Shown one piece after another: positions 12,001-27,000 of a DNA stretch of 60,000 nucleotides (its first letter is position 1; each line of letters begins with the position of its first letter). This DNA is from Tubiluchus corallicola. Its lineage: Eukaryota; Priapulida; Priapulimorpha; Priapulimorphida; Tubiluchidae. The stretch covers positions 453,194 through 513,193 of the forward strand of contig JAQGDQ010000099.1 in NCBI GenBank assembly GCA_030141605.1. The letters run 5' to 3'. The notes below the pieces were generated by a model. The model was not told where the DNA came from and did not search any database. It saw nothing but the letters and a program-made list of their open reading frames with translations. The position numbers were made by a program, and so were the translations under genes.

Positions 12001-15000
12001 AGCACTACGAATGTTTTAAACGCATTACTAAACATCACTATTCAGAAATAATTTTGTTGTATCTATTATAATTACTGCAAATAGTGTAAATTTCACACCA
12101 TTGACTGAATTTCTCAGAAATATAGATTGAAAATAAGATAGTGCTTTTCTAGACTTGCCGTGGTCATAATAGTAAAGAAGACAAAGTACACATAAATCTC
12201 AAAAAAAAAAATTTTCACAAGAGCATGCTGTTAAAAATCTTGCTTGCTGGGCAATACAATCATATAGTCAATGCAGTCAGAAAAATAAAAATTTTCTCTG
12301 CAATATGACTGCACCAGATATCACAGTTTTCGCCGGGTAACTAGATTCTGATTCCGACCACATGGTCACTTGGTGAGTGTCGAAGATCTTGTCCTCGACC
12401 ATGCCAATGAGTGCATAAACTGCTTCCAAATGCAGAGTACCACATAGCCTTGGACCAACAATGACTGCTAAGATTTTATTGCTAATTACTACGAATTACG
12501 GAATATTTTAGATGAAAGTCAAACAAATTTATTAGTTCCTGGATGAGCATTTAAATTCAAAGCACACTTTATATTGCTGCACGATCCACAAAGGTACTCA
12601 TGTACAGGGTGACCTGAACAGCACTTTCCCGCTTTACATGGCAACAATTTTACAGCAAAATATTGCAGAACGGCAAAATGTACGCATGGACGGATGGACG
12701 AACAGACACTCCTTTCAATAACCATATTACGAAACGGCAGAAGGACACTAGACGTGTTATGTTTTAAATCTTACATTAAACTATTACAATTTATTTTACA
12801 TTTCCTATTCTGTGTTAAACTTAAAGTACTAAAATAGTAATTAAGCTAGTTTTGCAGCTCCTTCTTTAACTTCATATTAGTTTTACTGTGAAGTACAGCA
12901 GCAAGGACATAATAATAGTCTCTATCAAATATCAGCACAGCACAGTGCAAGCAACATGAATTAATTTGTTAATATAAGATTGAAAAGGCAATTAGGACGC
13001 GTTTAGGAAAAGTGTAATTAATAAGATGAATATGCGAGTAATCAATGCTTTTTGCTGCATAATGCACATTATGTAAGTTCAGCAATATACAGTGCTCTCC
13101 AGAAAAAATGTTGCTTACAATTTTTTAATTAAAACAAAAAATACAAGTCAAAAGCATAAAAATTTAACAGAATAAATATATATAGAACATATAATTTGTT
13201 ATTCTGTTTAAGTTTTATGCCTTTTTGATTGTAATTTTTGTTTTATTGAAGAATTTGCAGGTAATTTTTTTCTGGACGATCCTGCATCTATAGTACCATA
13301 CTGCCCATAACGTTTAGAATTCTTACAAAGGTTGTGCAACGCTTATACCACACTTACAAAAAACAGATGAAAAGCAGGTACTTCGTTGACAAACTCACAG
13401 TTTATTACAACCATTGTTTCTACAACACGAGGAAAGTTGTCACAGGAGGCAAGGAGTACTTTTTAAATGCTACACCAAGTCAGACCGCTCTTAGAAGACA
13501 CAAACAATCAATGCGTGTTACTGTTTACTGCACAGCCTCGCTTCTAAATGAACGACGACGCAGGGTTGACAACAATGATCTATAAACTTAAAATAAGTTA
13601 GTCACAAAGGCTAAAAATCCATGTGAGAAACAAATAGACTAGACAAACAAGCAAATCAAACAGAAATGAAGAATAACCAAGTGAATAAGAAAAACGAATG
13701 AAAGAAATGAATGAACAAATAAACAAACAAGCAATCAAACAAGACAACGAATAACTGGACGAATGAATGAACAAATAAACAAACAAGCCAACAAACGAAC
13801 AAATAAGAGAACGAATAAATGAAAGAATGAATGGACGAATAAACAAACAAGCCAACAAACAAGAAAACGAATAAACAAACACCACTTTTCTGTTGACGTC
13901 TGCCGATCCACAGATAATCATTTTCACTGTTGGGCTGCAAATATTTCTGTGAAAAGATCCACCGCATCACGCTATACAATAAACGATGATGCTAAAGCGC
14001 AGTTTCTCGCGCATCTGGAAGTAGGGAAGCGGAAGTCGCCTTCCCTACTTCCAGATTGGAAGAGAGCCTTACACCTGACACTGCCACCATGCAGCCTTGG
14101 CGCTGCACAAGCCACCTCACCTGGAGGCATACAATGCAGGCAGTAAGGAGCTGTGGCGCAGCTAGTAGGGGAGCAAGGGGAGCAACTGCTCCCCCGAGCA
14201 AATTTGCTCTTTAGTTCACTTGTGCGATAACAGTCGAATCTTTTTTATTTTTTTAATCGGCGTGGTCTTGGAAGAATTTTCTGGAGTCTTTACTTTATTT
14301 TGAATTGAATTAAAATCTTTATTTCAGATTTTTTTTTATATAAAAAGGAGCTAAAACGCAGAGTTAGAGATAACTGTAACTCTGTTTGATCAACTTTCCT
14401 CCCATGTTTTTGAAATGAGCGTGCATTTACACAACTTATTTGTTAAGGTTGTCATATGCTGATACTGTCTGTTGTGGCACAGACAATTAAACATATAATT
14501 GTTGCATGTGCCACGGAGCCTTTTTTATGTTCTTGCTCCTCCTAAGTTTAGAACGTGGCTAACCCCTGGTAAGGAGATTTCTTACGCCCGACCTCGACGC
14601 AAAAATCCACCTAGCCAGTTCCTGATCTGACGTCCTTGATAAAGTGTGAGGTAAACCGTTATATGAGCATCATCAGAGTGGTCCTGCTGCAGGCGAACGA
14701 GCTGAAATAGTTGCAAATACCTGCTGGCCATGACTGATTAGAATAATAAAACTTGTACCACAAACACACATTTACCCAGCGAACAAAACGACTGTCTGAT
14801 GTTTTTTATATGCGGGAAGCATTAGACACCAAGTCACGTTCGATCAGGGTAATATCTTAGAATTGTTGGATTACGCTACGCAAGTTAAGTAGAATTCGAC
14901 AGGTGATCTCTAGATTGCCCAATAATTTTAAGACTCTCAGTTAAGACGTAAAACATGTCAGCGACGGACTTTTCAGGTTTTTTCAGTAGGTTTGAAAAAA

Positions 15001-18000
15001 ATAAGTACGTTGTCAGAGGGTTTCAAAAACAAGTTCGTCCTCAACACCTATTCTCGAAATAATAAAGAAAATGGAATCGCAGCAAATGGATGGTGACCTC
15101 GTGACGTGGGGATGCAGGTTTTGATTGGAAATTTTTGTAAAAGAATAATTAAATAAATTAAACTGAGAAAACGCTGCATAGATCGAGCAACTACTGCAAA
15201 ACGCCTAATAGAAAAATCTAATTTCAAATGTGATGAAGGTTAAAAATAGAAAAGCAATTAATTCCACAGCGACGTCAATTCAAGCGTAAAGAACCAGTTC
15301 TGGAAAATGTTCTCTTATTTTACAAATTTATATCCAGGCCAAAAATAGTAGTAAAGCTAATTCGGAGAAAAGCTGCTTTCTCAGTGACCTTTATTCTAAA
15401 TCTAGTGTCCTTTCTGGCATCAGTGTCTTTCTTATTCTCCATCATCGAACACATCATTTTCATCGCAACCTTCCTTTCTCCAACAAAGTAATAGTTCCCG
15501 CCTCCTTTTTGCTGTAATGTTCTCTTCCGCATTATTATTTTCTGTGGTCCTTTTCCTCTCAGCTCTCTTATTTGTTCAACTCCTCTATGGCTGCCTACTT
15601 GTCGCTCAATGATTCTAGTTCTCTATTGAACCTGCCTGTTGAATCTACTACCTTGACTTAACGTACTGTCTACTTTATCACCTGTTCTGTTGTACAAATG
15701 TTTAAATTCTTTTTATTGACTAATTCTGTCTTTCGGCAAAAATTAACTATAGCAGCCCATTTTGAGTAGTAATACAGGCTTTTCTAGCTTGTAGTTGAAA
15801 ACTTGTAGTCGAAAGTTGAAAACAATATGACACGTGGGTAAAACGTGATGTTTCTGTATCGTCTGAGTTGACACAGTGGTCTGACAGCATGTGTCTTAGA
15901 CTTTTGAATCACAAACATTTTGCTAATACCTTTGGGATCCCAGTTTCCAATATCGTATGAGTTGTTACAGTGGTTTGACAGCCAGGATGTTAGACATTTG
16001 AATCACAAACATTTGGCTTTGACTATATGGATTCCAGATTCCAATATCGCCTGAGTTGTCATAGTGGTCAGAAAGCCTGCATCTTAGACGTTTGAAGGAC
16101 AAACATTTGACTTTGACCATTTGGATCCCAGATTGTCAGCCTCAATGCTTGGACTTCAGATGCTTCACAGATTCAGCTAACAAATTTTAACCAATTTTGG
16201 AATGCCTATGTCCTAAACGTTTAAGTTCTAGACATTTGGCTTTGGGTCAATAAGTGTTCCAGCTAGCAAATTTTAGACAATTTTGTAACTCTCACTATAT
16301 TAATTGACCAATTTACGTTTCTATTCTTTATTCCCCTACAGGTTGTCACAATCATTTTTATTCTAAATATTGGGGATAAAAATAGGAAATCAATGTTTTC
16401 TGTACACTAGCAAGCATTTACTTGCAGTATATTAAAGACTATAAACGTACTAGAATCTCTTCATCTTTTTAGGTCGTGTTAAGCAGACTCTATATACATT
16501 TTCAGTATCAATGCAAGCCTCAGTTTGTCATACCTAATGGCAAAGCCCAACCTTTTCTATTTATTTCAAAATGCTATAAGAAAACTAATTTGATATTGTA
16601 GTCTTACATGAAACAACGGCAGCAGCTGCAGCAGCAGTACTAGAACCACCACCAGCAGCAACAACACCGACGCTGCCGAAAACAAAACAGCAACGTCAAC
16701 AAAGACAGTAACAGAAATAGTTTTAACGATGATAATGACAACGTTAACGTCGACAACAACACAACAACGATATTAAACGAAAACAGGATGTTTTTTCATA
16801 TCCTACCTCATTTTGAATTACCGTAAAAATACTAGTTTGAGTTTGAAATCTTAGTTAACGGTGGGCGAGCCCAACTAGTGCGGGCATCTCAAAGAACCTA
16901 GTTTTCAACAGCAAAAAAATTCCATGAGCATATTGCACGTGTTTGTAAAAGCAAAGATTGAAGTACATTGCTACTGTAAGAGATTCAGTGTGATATACTA
17001 AAACTCGGCAAGTTTTAGGGTAAAAATTCAAATTTCAAATTTACCGCTGTGCTCAAACATGAACTCTCGAAACGTGCACTGCATCACAACCGAACATCTC
17101 TGATTTGAGAGGTGCAGCACTTGTATTTTGTGCAACACGTTTCCGAAATGCAGGCACTAGTGCCCATCTAACTAGCAAGTGGTGAAATGCATGTAAATGC
17201 ATGTAATAGCGAAGAACTACTGCGCGAACGCTATATTGCGTTTGTGTGGTAATTATTCTTTCACCTAAGTCATTCTTGAAAAAATAATATGTTCCCTTTC
17301 AATATTTTAAAGAGTAGATTGTTCTGATCTAGAGTTTAAGATTGGGTCTCGTTTTCCTTTAATAATACTAGCACCAACAAGGCAACAACGACATGATTTC
17401 GGCAGCATCAATGACATTAACAATGACAGCGACAATGATGACATGACGACGACGACAGCAACAAAAACAACAACAACAACAACTGAGACAATAGCAACAT
17501 CAATAACTGCACCAGCAGCACTAGAAGTACAGCTGGTGCTGCTTAATAAAGTTTATTACAGACCAAATAAATAGTATACAATGTACATTAAAATATATAA
17601 TGCATATATGTACAGATATGCATCATATTGAAACATACAATACGCACTAATGTACCCGACAACAATGACAATAGCAACAACAACTTCAAAAACAATGCCA
17701 ATAAAACAGACAACAATAACAAAGACAGCAACAGCGACAACTGCAGCCACAGCAGCAGCAGTAATAACAACAGCAGCAGCAACAACAACAGCTATTGACT
17801 GCTACTGCTACTACTACTACACTACTACAATAGCACCAGCAAGCTGCACCACCACCTGCGTTTCACAGCAGAAATTCAAGCATTTGTGAACTTTGAACTT
17901 TACTTTATTTTAAGAATCCATTCATTGGTTATTCTTTCTAGGAAAAACTCTTTGGAGAAAAGTCAAACTCAGAAAAAATGGCTCTTTACAAGGAACTCAT

Positions 18001-21000
18001 GTGTCACCGTGACCATAAAGCTAGTTCCACTAACTATAGCATATTTCTACAACAGTTTATATCCATTACTACGCCCACGAATAAACAGAATAAATGCATT
18101 CCCGAAAAAACCGGACTGATAGTCATTAAAACTTTGAGAACATTGAAAAACCTTGAGAAGTTTCCTCGACTGACCTGGCGCCTGCCTTGAGGGAAAGGGC
18201 GTAAGCCATACCGACATGCCACACAATTCAAAACTCATCTGTAGGATTTTTGGGAATTTGGTGCAGGTTGTCTGTTCCTGTTATGTCCTGTTATGCTCGT
18301 GCGTTTTAATTTGCCTGTGGGCAAAAAACCTGTCATGAATACAGTATTTTGTTTTTTGCTGAGTAAAAAATTCAGGAATGTCATTAGACATACACTCGAA
18401 AATGCAAGATACTTAAGTTACACCACGAGTTTGGTCACTCTATCCAATCATAGATAAAAAATTCAATTATGGACAACTTTTTTAACATCAAATTTCTATA
18501 AGCAAAACGTAAAAGCCTTTCTCTTGCACTTTCACCATCTGTCTGTCTGATGTCGATCGATCGATCGATAGATAGAAAGATCTGTCTCTGTCTGTATATC
18601 TATCTATCTGTCTGTCTATCTACCTGTTGTGAAACTGTGATTGATTCATTTTTTGACCTGGTTAAATTGTCTGCTTGTCAACTGTTAAAGCCTTGTACTA
18701 CTGTACTATATCTGTTATAATTGTGTACGGCATTTTCATTTTAGTTTATCGGTTATTTTGCATACATTAACAAAAGGCTTCAAGTAATATTAAATATTGA
18801 TAACAAATATATCTTTCTTTAGTTAGTAACAGAATTTTTATTATAAATTTATAATACTTATATTTATTAAACATGTCTCGCAACAAGCTGTTAAGTGTCA
18901 CGCGATTAACTAAATTAATATCAATGTCGTAAAAATAGAGGTAGCTGCTAGGTGACTTCATGGTCTTTCGCTACCCTGTCTCAATGTAGTGTTTATAATC
19001 TTAAAGAAACATTGTATATAATTATAGGTGTAATTTAAATGAGACAAATAAAATCTACTCTAATCTAATCCATCCATCCATCCATCCATCCATCCATCCA
19101 TCCATCCATCCATCCATCCATCCATCCATCCATCCATCCTTCCATCCATCTTTCACATAAAACAAGCAACAGCTAGATGAGATAATTCTGGTATCAACTC
19201 TATTCATGAAACAAGTATCACCGGAAGACAGACATTTTGATAAAACAAAGAGCATTAACTGAGCCATTTCTGCTCTTACGTTCCCATACAAAATAACTAG
19301 CATCGAGGCTTTTTTATCCTTATAGTTCTCGATAAATCGAGTTCCAGATAAAACACGTAGCATCGAGTGTAAAAACTTTTTTCTTCCAGTTCAGGATAAA
19401 ACAAACTGCATCAAGAGATAACATTCCTACTGTTAACCTTAGGGATAAAGCAAATAACATTTTCACTTCAAGAAAAATAAGTGACATCGAGAGGAGGCAT
19501 TTCTGTTGTAACCATAGAAAACAAAACAAGTGGCATCGAGGACAGACATTTATGCTGTTGCAGTTGAAGATAAAACAAGAGGTGTTGAAGAACAATATCA
19601 TCAATGTTACAGTTCTAAATAAAACAAGTAACACTGAGGCTGATATAAAACTTTAAGATAAAACAAGTGGCACGGGAAAGAGTTGTTGTTGTTACTGTTC
19701 AATGTAAAACAGACGACATTGCAGGACAAAACAAGCTGCATTGAAATACTATAGTTACAGATAAATCAAACAGCATCAAGGAGGCGTTTCTGTGTTCAAA
19801 GTTCTAGATCAAATAACAATAGTGCTGAGTGGCAAGTTTTTCGAAGTTCTTTTGGGAAAATTTAGTCAGCATCTCACTTGGAATATTCATAGAATTTTCC
19901 CATAAAAACAAAAGCAGCATGATCCAATAGTGATCAGGATGTCCTGTTAGTAGTAGACAGCACATGTTTTAATTTCACCTTAGGCATAACACCTGCACAT
20001 CCATCACTGGAAGATCTAAGAAAGTGTGAGATAAACATGACGCCCAAACAAACGCATTGGTTTGTGTAACTATTAAATTTATTTTTTTTCAAAAGAAGAA
20101 GTACACATGCCTTCTAAAAGCTTGCGTCGTTTATTTATTTATCAATAAATTACTTATTCCATGAGTTAAAACTATTACATAGCATTGTACAATTTGCACA
20201 CATTATTATAAAAATACATTCTACATCAATATAAAACAACAAAATTACAACAAAAAGCACTCAAGAAAAGGAGATGATGAAGTAAAACTCTTATTTTGCT
20301 TTCCATTTTAATTATCGTTATTTTATCCTTAAAACTAATTTTTGACATTAATGTGTACAATTATAGTTTAAAAATTCAGTTAAATGGAAATAAAACAAAA
20401 TATTGGTCAATCACGGACTAAACGCAATAAAAATGTTTAATTCAGACTTGTTTGATGGGCCTGGATTTGAACCAGGGATCTTTGGTTCACAAATCTATTG
20501 TCATGATCACTGGATTAACATAACCTATTGTGTAAACATTTTATAGAAATTTTATTTGAAATGAATTACATTTCAATGCTGTTTATTTTAATAAGTTCCT
20601 GTTTATGTGAATAATACCCTTGGGCTACATTGACAAGTTTATAATCAACACAGCACGTGAAGTGAGCATGTCAGAAGTTTATGATTCCATGTATTATCTT
20701 TTCAAATTTAGAAACATTCTAAAAATCTTGTCATTGAAAACCACATCACCTTTTATTATGTAAATTTAACGTTGATACAAGGAATACTGATATTTGCAAA
20801 GCACAATGAGAACTCAAACTATGGAGGTTCGGCTCTACCACTAGACAAACTAGGCAGTTGTGCAGGGCGCCAAATTCTGGAAGTAATTGTTTAATTTTTA
20901 AATTTGGCATAAGTAGGATAACGTAATGTATGTGTAATGGCTTAAGCGCACAACACTATAATTAAATGAAGTGAACTACTTGCGTTATTTTCCAGTGATT

Positions 21001-24000
21001 CATCGACGCTAGAAGGCGTCTTCCCACAGCAAAACACTTTCTACTTTTGCTTTATCTGGTTTCCTAATATAACGTCACTTCACTCATTTCACTTCACTAC
21101 TGCCTTTTACCCGTAGTTTCTATTGTATGTATAGAGCAGCAGAGTTAAGGAAGTGTTCATAGTGATGATCCTATTGCTAATAAAATAGTTTAATACAACA
21201 GCATTTATCAAATTATGTTAGATAAACTTAGAAGACTTAAAACTTCAGAAGCGAAATTCATGAAATGAAAGGTAAAAAAGCTGGCGGACGGCGACATTGA
21301 ACAGCAAAAGGAATCTCTAATAAGGTATTCGCAACCAGGCCAGAGTTATTGTTGTGAAGATGATGAAGCTAATGAAATGGATGTATACGTGAAAAAACGA
21401 GTTAGGGTTTCAAAACTTTTCTGAAGAAAAGGACAAGGGAAAATTTACCTAAGAGTAGCAAAAATTGCAGAAATTTGATTGATTCTGAAGACCCACGAGG
21501 CACAATGGGGTCATAAATTCAATGTCAACTAAACTGATAGTTAACTGTACGTAATTAGTACACTATAATACACGTATAAGCCTTACACACAGGTATCGTT
21601 ATACTTTATTATAATAATATACAAAAAAATGCAATTTGGGGGTTATGGTGGGGACCGTGAGGGAAGAGGTTGACCGTTGAGGAGGCGGTGCTAAAAATAC
21701 TTCTGCCTAGGGCGTCAAACTACAAGTAAATTTGGCCCTGAAGCTATATTTAGTGGTTAGAAAGTTTTGCAACACTCAAAATGGGTTTAATGTTCATTGC
21801 TATTGTACACTGACAAGTTACATCAGAGTTTCCTGTAAGAACTGCTCAATGTTTTATTGATGCACGTTTAAACTTTGCATAGCTTTGGAGTATAACTTGT
21901 TATGAATATTGTTGTCGCCATTGCTGCTGCTGTTACTGATGCTAATAGTGCTGCCCGTCAGGCACTAATGTTGCTAATTTAAATAAACCAACGCGGCTAT
22001 AAACAGAGCATGCGCAGTAGGACCTGTTACTACCAAACAACACTGGTCAGTAGTCACGTTTCGCCATTACGAGAATAGATTTTTAGCTTCTGTTTTCGTT
22101 AGTTATCCAGAAAAGGCAATAAATTTCACACTAGGAGTAATAACTTATACTTGTACTCGATGAGTTTGCATTAGTCTCCAAGTTTCACTTTTAAGCTTAA
22201 AGTAGTTCAACGAACAATGAAGTTATGCTCCACAAAAAGCAAGGAAATCACAACCGTTACTGTAAGAATATTCACATAATTATTTTGGTAGTAATAGAAG
22301 ACATCTCTTGATGTTCTTGTGGAACTGAGCGCGGGTTGTAGCTCCCAGAAAAACAATTTTCTGGTAGAAAATACCACATCTAAGAAGCTCGAGGGAAAAA
22401 TTGGATTTACGAACAGATATTCTACATTTAGGAACGCCCAGTGGAACGCTATGAGAATCAGCAGAAAAGAAGAGCAGATTTTGTTGCATGAAGATTTTTT
22501 TCTAGAAGACAAGTACATGCAAAATTAAGGGAGAAAATGATTTTTTTTAATTTTTAAGTCACCGTTCAGGATTGTAATGAATTTTAAAAAAGGAGCACCT
22601 GAAATGAAAAAATCTCAAGCAATCTTAGAAAGCCCCATGCAAACTCTACCCCCAAGCACCCACGTTTTGCCAAGCTACACTGCTACTACAGACTGTTTTA
22701 GACTTGCCTTCCAGTAGATCAGCCCTGTCTTTGACCTTGTAGTCCTTGTCGTATTTTGGATGTTTGATGACGTACTCCATCATACCTAGATCGTCACAGA
22801 CCTGAGCTTGCGTCTGACTGTTCACCAAGGAACTGCGCAGTAACTGAAAAAAAAAAAACAAACAAACGTGAAAACAGTTAATGAATTTATATTAAGCAAT
22901 AAAGAACGCGGAAGAACATCCAGACGAACGTTCCGGAAATGCGGAAGATCGAGTTTCTCTGTTCAGAAACCGACTGATTGACTAGCTGACCGATTAACTG
23001 CCGCAATACACCCTCCGCGAGAATATGGGCATACCAAGAAAAAAATGAGAAATTATATGTAATTCAGACAAGTTCAAGTTTAGTTTATTTTACATCGACA
23101 CAATACGTTGTACATGTACATATTACTGTACAATAATAATACATTGAACAAGATCACTGAACATCATAATAATTACACATTGAACAAGACATTTTAGTCT
23201 ATCGGTTACAAATTATTTTAAATTTTGTTTACAACAAGCCACTGTGTCGCAAATCGCTCTGAAAACAAAGCTTGTTAGAGTGATTTGACAAAAAAATTTA
23301 TGAAAAACATACAGTGAGCCAGATTAGGGTTAGTTAAGCAGGATTTAAAAGGGTTAGTAAGGAGGGGTTAATGAATGACCACTATGATAGAGCACAATGT
23401 AGTTAATTACATATCTAAGTCAGATTTTAATTGGATGAAATCCTGTACTGCTAGATAGCTTTTGCACTTCTAAGCAGTTCTAAAACCAAAACTGGCACAG
23501 ACGTCTCAGCCACTATTTGGATGTATAAATATCCTCCCTTTATAGGATAAGCAGCCTAGGTAAACCGGCCAAAGTGAGTGTCGAGCCCATGCCATTCACA
23601 CGAAGTGCAGGGATCCTATCACTCTGCCACAGACCTGGCCACATTTCAGTATGGATTGAACATCGCAGTAAAGTTAGAAACAAATTCATTTAATTTCAAC
23701 AATTCAACAACAAAAATTCAATTTTCGACTAGGATGTAAGAGACTTAGACTTTTCAACAGCATGTGTAGACTCAAAAAGATACTTTCAATTTGGAAATAA
23801 ACGGAATCGAGCATTAGCACAATAAGTTGATAACTATAGTAAATATCAGGTGTCATACTTTGAGCAATAATAAATTTTCACATCCCTGACAGTAATAATT
23901 TAACTGAAGAATGAAGACAATATATATGAGCAATAAAGCACGCCGAAGAACACGCAGACGCAGTTTGTATCCCAAACAAATGCAAATACTCGAACGAACA

Positions 24001-27000
24001 AGTTTGATAAAGGTAACGGCCATTCAGCTATTTGGGAAGATGACGCAGCTATTGTACGCATCTTTCAGCACGAGATGTCAATCAATGTCAGTACGAACAT
24101 TACCTTTAAAAATGTTTGTGATTAAGTGCAAAGTGTACAAAGCTAAGGTAAAAATGTCTCAATGAGACAAACGACTTTTAAAAAATGCAAAAATGTAAAA
24201 CTTTTGTTTATAAATGGACACATAGGTACAGTGCAGGCAAAAGGTCTAGTAAACCACAATTCGCATTGGTTTGATTTGATCAAATATAACGTGATTTATT
24301 TGGTTTAGAAAAAAAGAGAATCCAACAAAATTTTACTACAAAAGACAAACAGAAGCTGTGCTGTTGGATAAATGGACGAGCTGCATTATCATAGCGTTGT
24401 TCCACTTAAACTGTGTATAAGTTGTTGTGCTGTAGCATCATTCTCTGATTCGCTTCGGTTAGGAAAGCCAGATTTCCAATCAAATCAACTGTCGAGTTGA
24501 TGCTAATAAAGTAAATTACATCACCACAAAGTGACAACAGTTACTAAACGCCAGCCTCTTTCTGCAACATGACTTGCAAGGTAGCCTCCAAACAATGAAA
24601 TTATCATTTTATTATTCGCTGTTAAAATTATGTTTGTAAGTCCAGCAAGACGAGTAATACAATTCTAAAAATATAATATTTCCGCTTATAAATTTGTATA
24701 ACAATACCATTAAAGTAAGACAATGTCAGTCAAATGAAAGCAACAAAAGAAAGAAAACGTAACCATAAAAAATAAAAAACAATAGTGATAAAGAAAATCA
24801 CACATTGTCAATGGTAGTATAAAAAACCCCACTCAAGGGCATGTGAGAGTTGCTGTCTGAATTCTTAATTAGGTATAGAGAGAAAGTAAAAAAAGAAACC
24901 CGCACTTTAGGCTAACATCACTGAATAGGGAATTCTACCAACAGATTTCATAAAACGAATGAAATCAGGCAACAGGAAGACAACAAAAACAGGAAACGAA
25001 GTAAAAATCATAAATTTACAAACGAGTAACAAGTTTTGGGCCAAGGCAATCCGTCGCCTTGAGTTATGACCTTACTTTTTACGTTTGTGGTCAATAATTT
25101 CGTCATGATCAATCAGCAATCTGCGTGCGGCGTGTGTACGCCAGGGCAGCTTCCTAATACCTCCCTTAAGTAACTTATATATAATCTGACATTCCACACA
25201 ACTGAATAACATCCTAATTAAGATCTTATGTGCTCGTTTTACCAAATCTTTCTCTTATCTCTGAATTCCTTATTTTTAACGTGCTTATGGGCGTGACCAA
25301 AACGCCTCCCAGTTGTGCTGCCACCACCCAATCTGACCCATATCGCGTAAGATGAGCAGTGATAGCGTTTATGATATGAGACTGAGATGCATAACAAGTT
25401 CGGGCCTACTCTGCTTCTGCTGCCGACATACAATAATAAAATCGTCGGAATGCATGTATATGAACATGATCACGTGACCAGTGAGTGGGAGAAGAGGAAT
25501 ATATAAAAACATGGATTAGAGAGCGAGATCGTCAGTCTTCACTTTTCTAAGTCAAGCAGAAAACATGAAGGTGTTCGTGCTCTTGCTTTGCGCTTGCGTC
25601 GGTAAGTTTTTCCTTTAATTAACTTGTAATTTTATGCATTACGGCAACTTGTGCTAGATAGGCAAATAAGAAAAAAATGCATAGCAGTCTATGCCTGAAA
25701 AGAGCAGGAAAACAATGTGTAATTTACTAAAAAAAATTGACGATTTATTAGCTATATATTTCAGATTAATCTCAAGTACGTCTTTGTTTTTTTTTTACTT
25801 TTTTAGAGAAAGGGAGTTCATTTGTTTAGTTGTTTAGAAATGGCCAGAAATAAATAAATAATTAAATGAAATGAGACCTATTAGTTGCAAGATAGTTATT
25901 TGATCCTCACTGATTTGCAGCTTTAACTTTATGTTAACAGTTTACGTAATTATGTTAGTTTTATCCACTTTCTGCTATAACCTTAACGTTACACTATATT
26001 ATGAAGTCTCATCAAGTCTCTACAGTTATTATTATTAATAACTATAGTTAATTAATTATTATTAACCGACGTTATTTTCAGCATACGCGACACCAATGCA
26101 AAAGCGTCTGGGCGTACCACTCTACGCCGAAGAGGCATGCTACAATACGCCAGAAGAAGTTGACCCAGAAGTCAACTATTTCGTAGCTGACAGAGACGAT
26201 TGCCAGTCATTCTACCATTGCGACCACCGCTGGCCCAAACACCGAATCTGTGGTGGTACAGCAGTATGGAGCGTACTCACAGAACGATGTGAGAGTCAGT
26301 ATGACGCCGTCAACGAAGACTGCGGTTATATCGCACCTCCTAGACCAGAGGAGGACCCCGATGGTGTAGATGTTCTTGGACGTCTGAGTATGTTTTACTT
26401 TTACTCTTTTTAGATGATATGTAACAAACAAACGAATAATGAATGGTGATTTAACTTATAATAATGAGTTACATTTGAAACGCACTTTAAGATCTGTTGG
26501 ATCTTAAAATCAGTGCTCGAATTTGGAAATATTATCCATAGACATGAGTGAAAATAGAAGTATTATACTATAATTGTATTAAACTTCACATGGAGTTCAA
26601 TTTCGCATACATTACTCACATACACTACTCGCATCCAAGTTAAACAAAATTGCTCACAAAAAATGCCAAACCACGTGATTTCAAACGAAATCAGATTGCA
26701 ATGGATTTACCTTAGGAAGTTTCCGTCAGGAAAATCTGGTCACTAATACTAAGTACAGTAATATTTTTTACTTTTGAAATACTTTACTACATTTACTGTG
26801 TATGAAGCATGCTTATTTAATTCCTGCAAAATCCGTTTCAGTTTTTGAGGGTTCACAGTGGGAATGTGCTGACGGAAATGGTGCCATTGCCTACAAGAAT
26901 GTTTGCGATGGTGGAGAGGACTGTGCTGATGGATCAGATGAAGATAACTGTGCTGGAGCATGCAGCGAACAAAATTGCAGACTCCCTGACTGCAGATGTG

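Noticed and set aside
12519-12725. 68-codon Cys-containing minus-strand frame
   Set aside because: Looked possibly transposon-derived but no family motif could be named.
13334-13585. 83-codon plus-strand frame, Lys/Arg-rich
   Set aside because: No recognised homology, splice signals or promoter; length is within chance for this base composition.
13598-13979. Phe/Leu/Ser-rich minus-strand frames resembling membrane segments
   Set aside because: They translate a degenerate GAAC/AAAC simple repeat.
17588-17889. Leu-rich (minus) and Thr/Ala-rich (plus) open frames
   Set aside because: Explained by CAA/CAG triplet repeats.
20450-20545. Candidate tRNA gene on the minus strand
   Set aside because: Good B box only; no acceptor stem or clear cloverleaf. 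Better explained as a SINE head.
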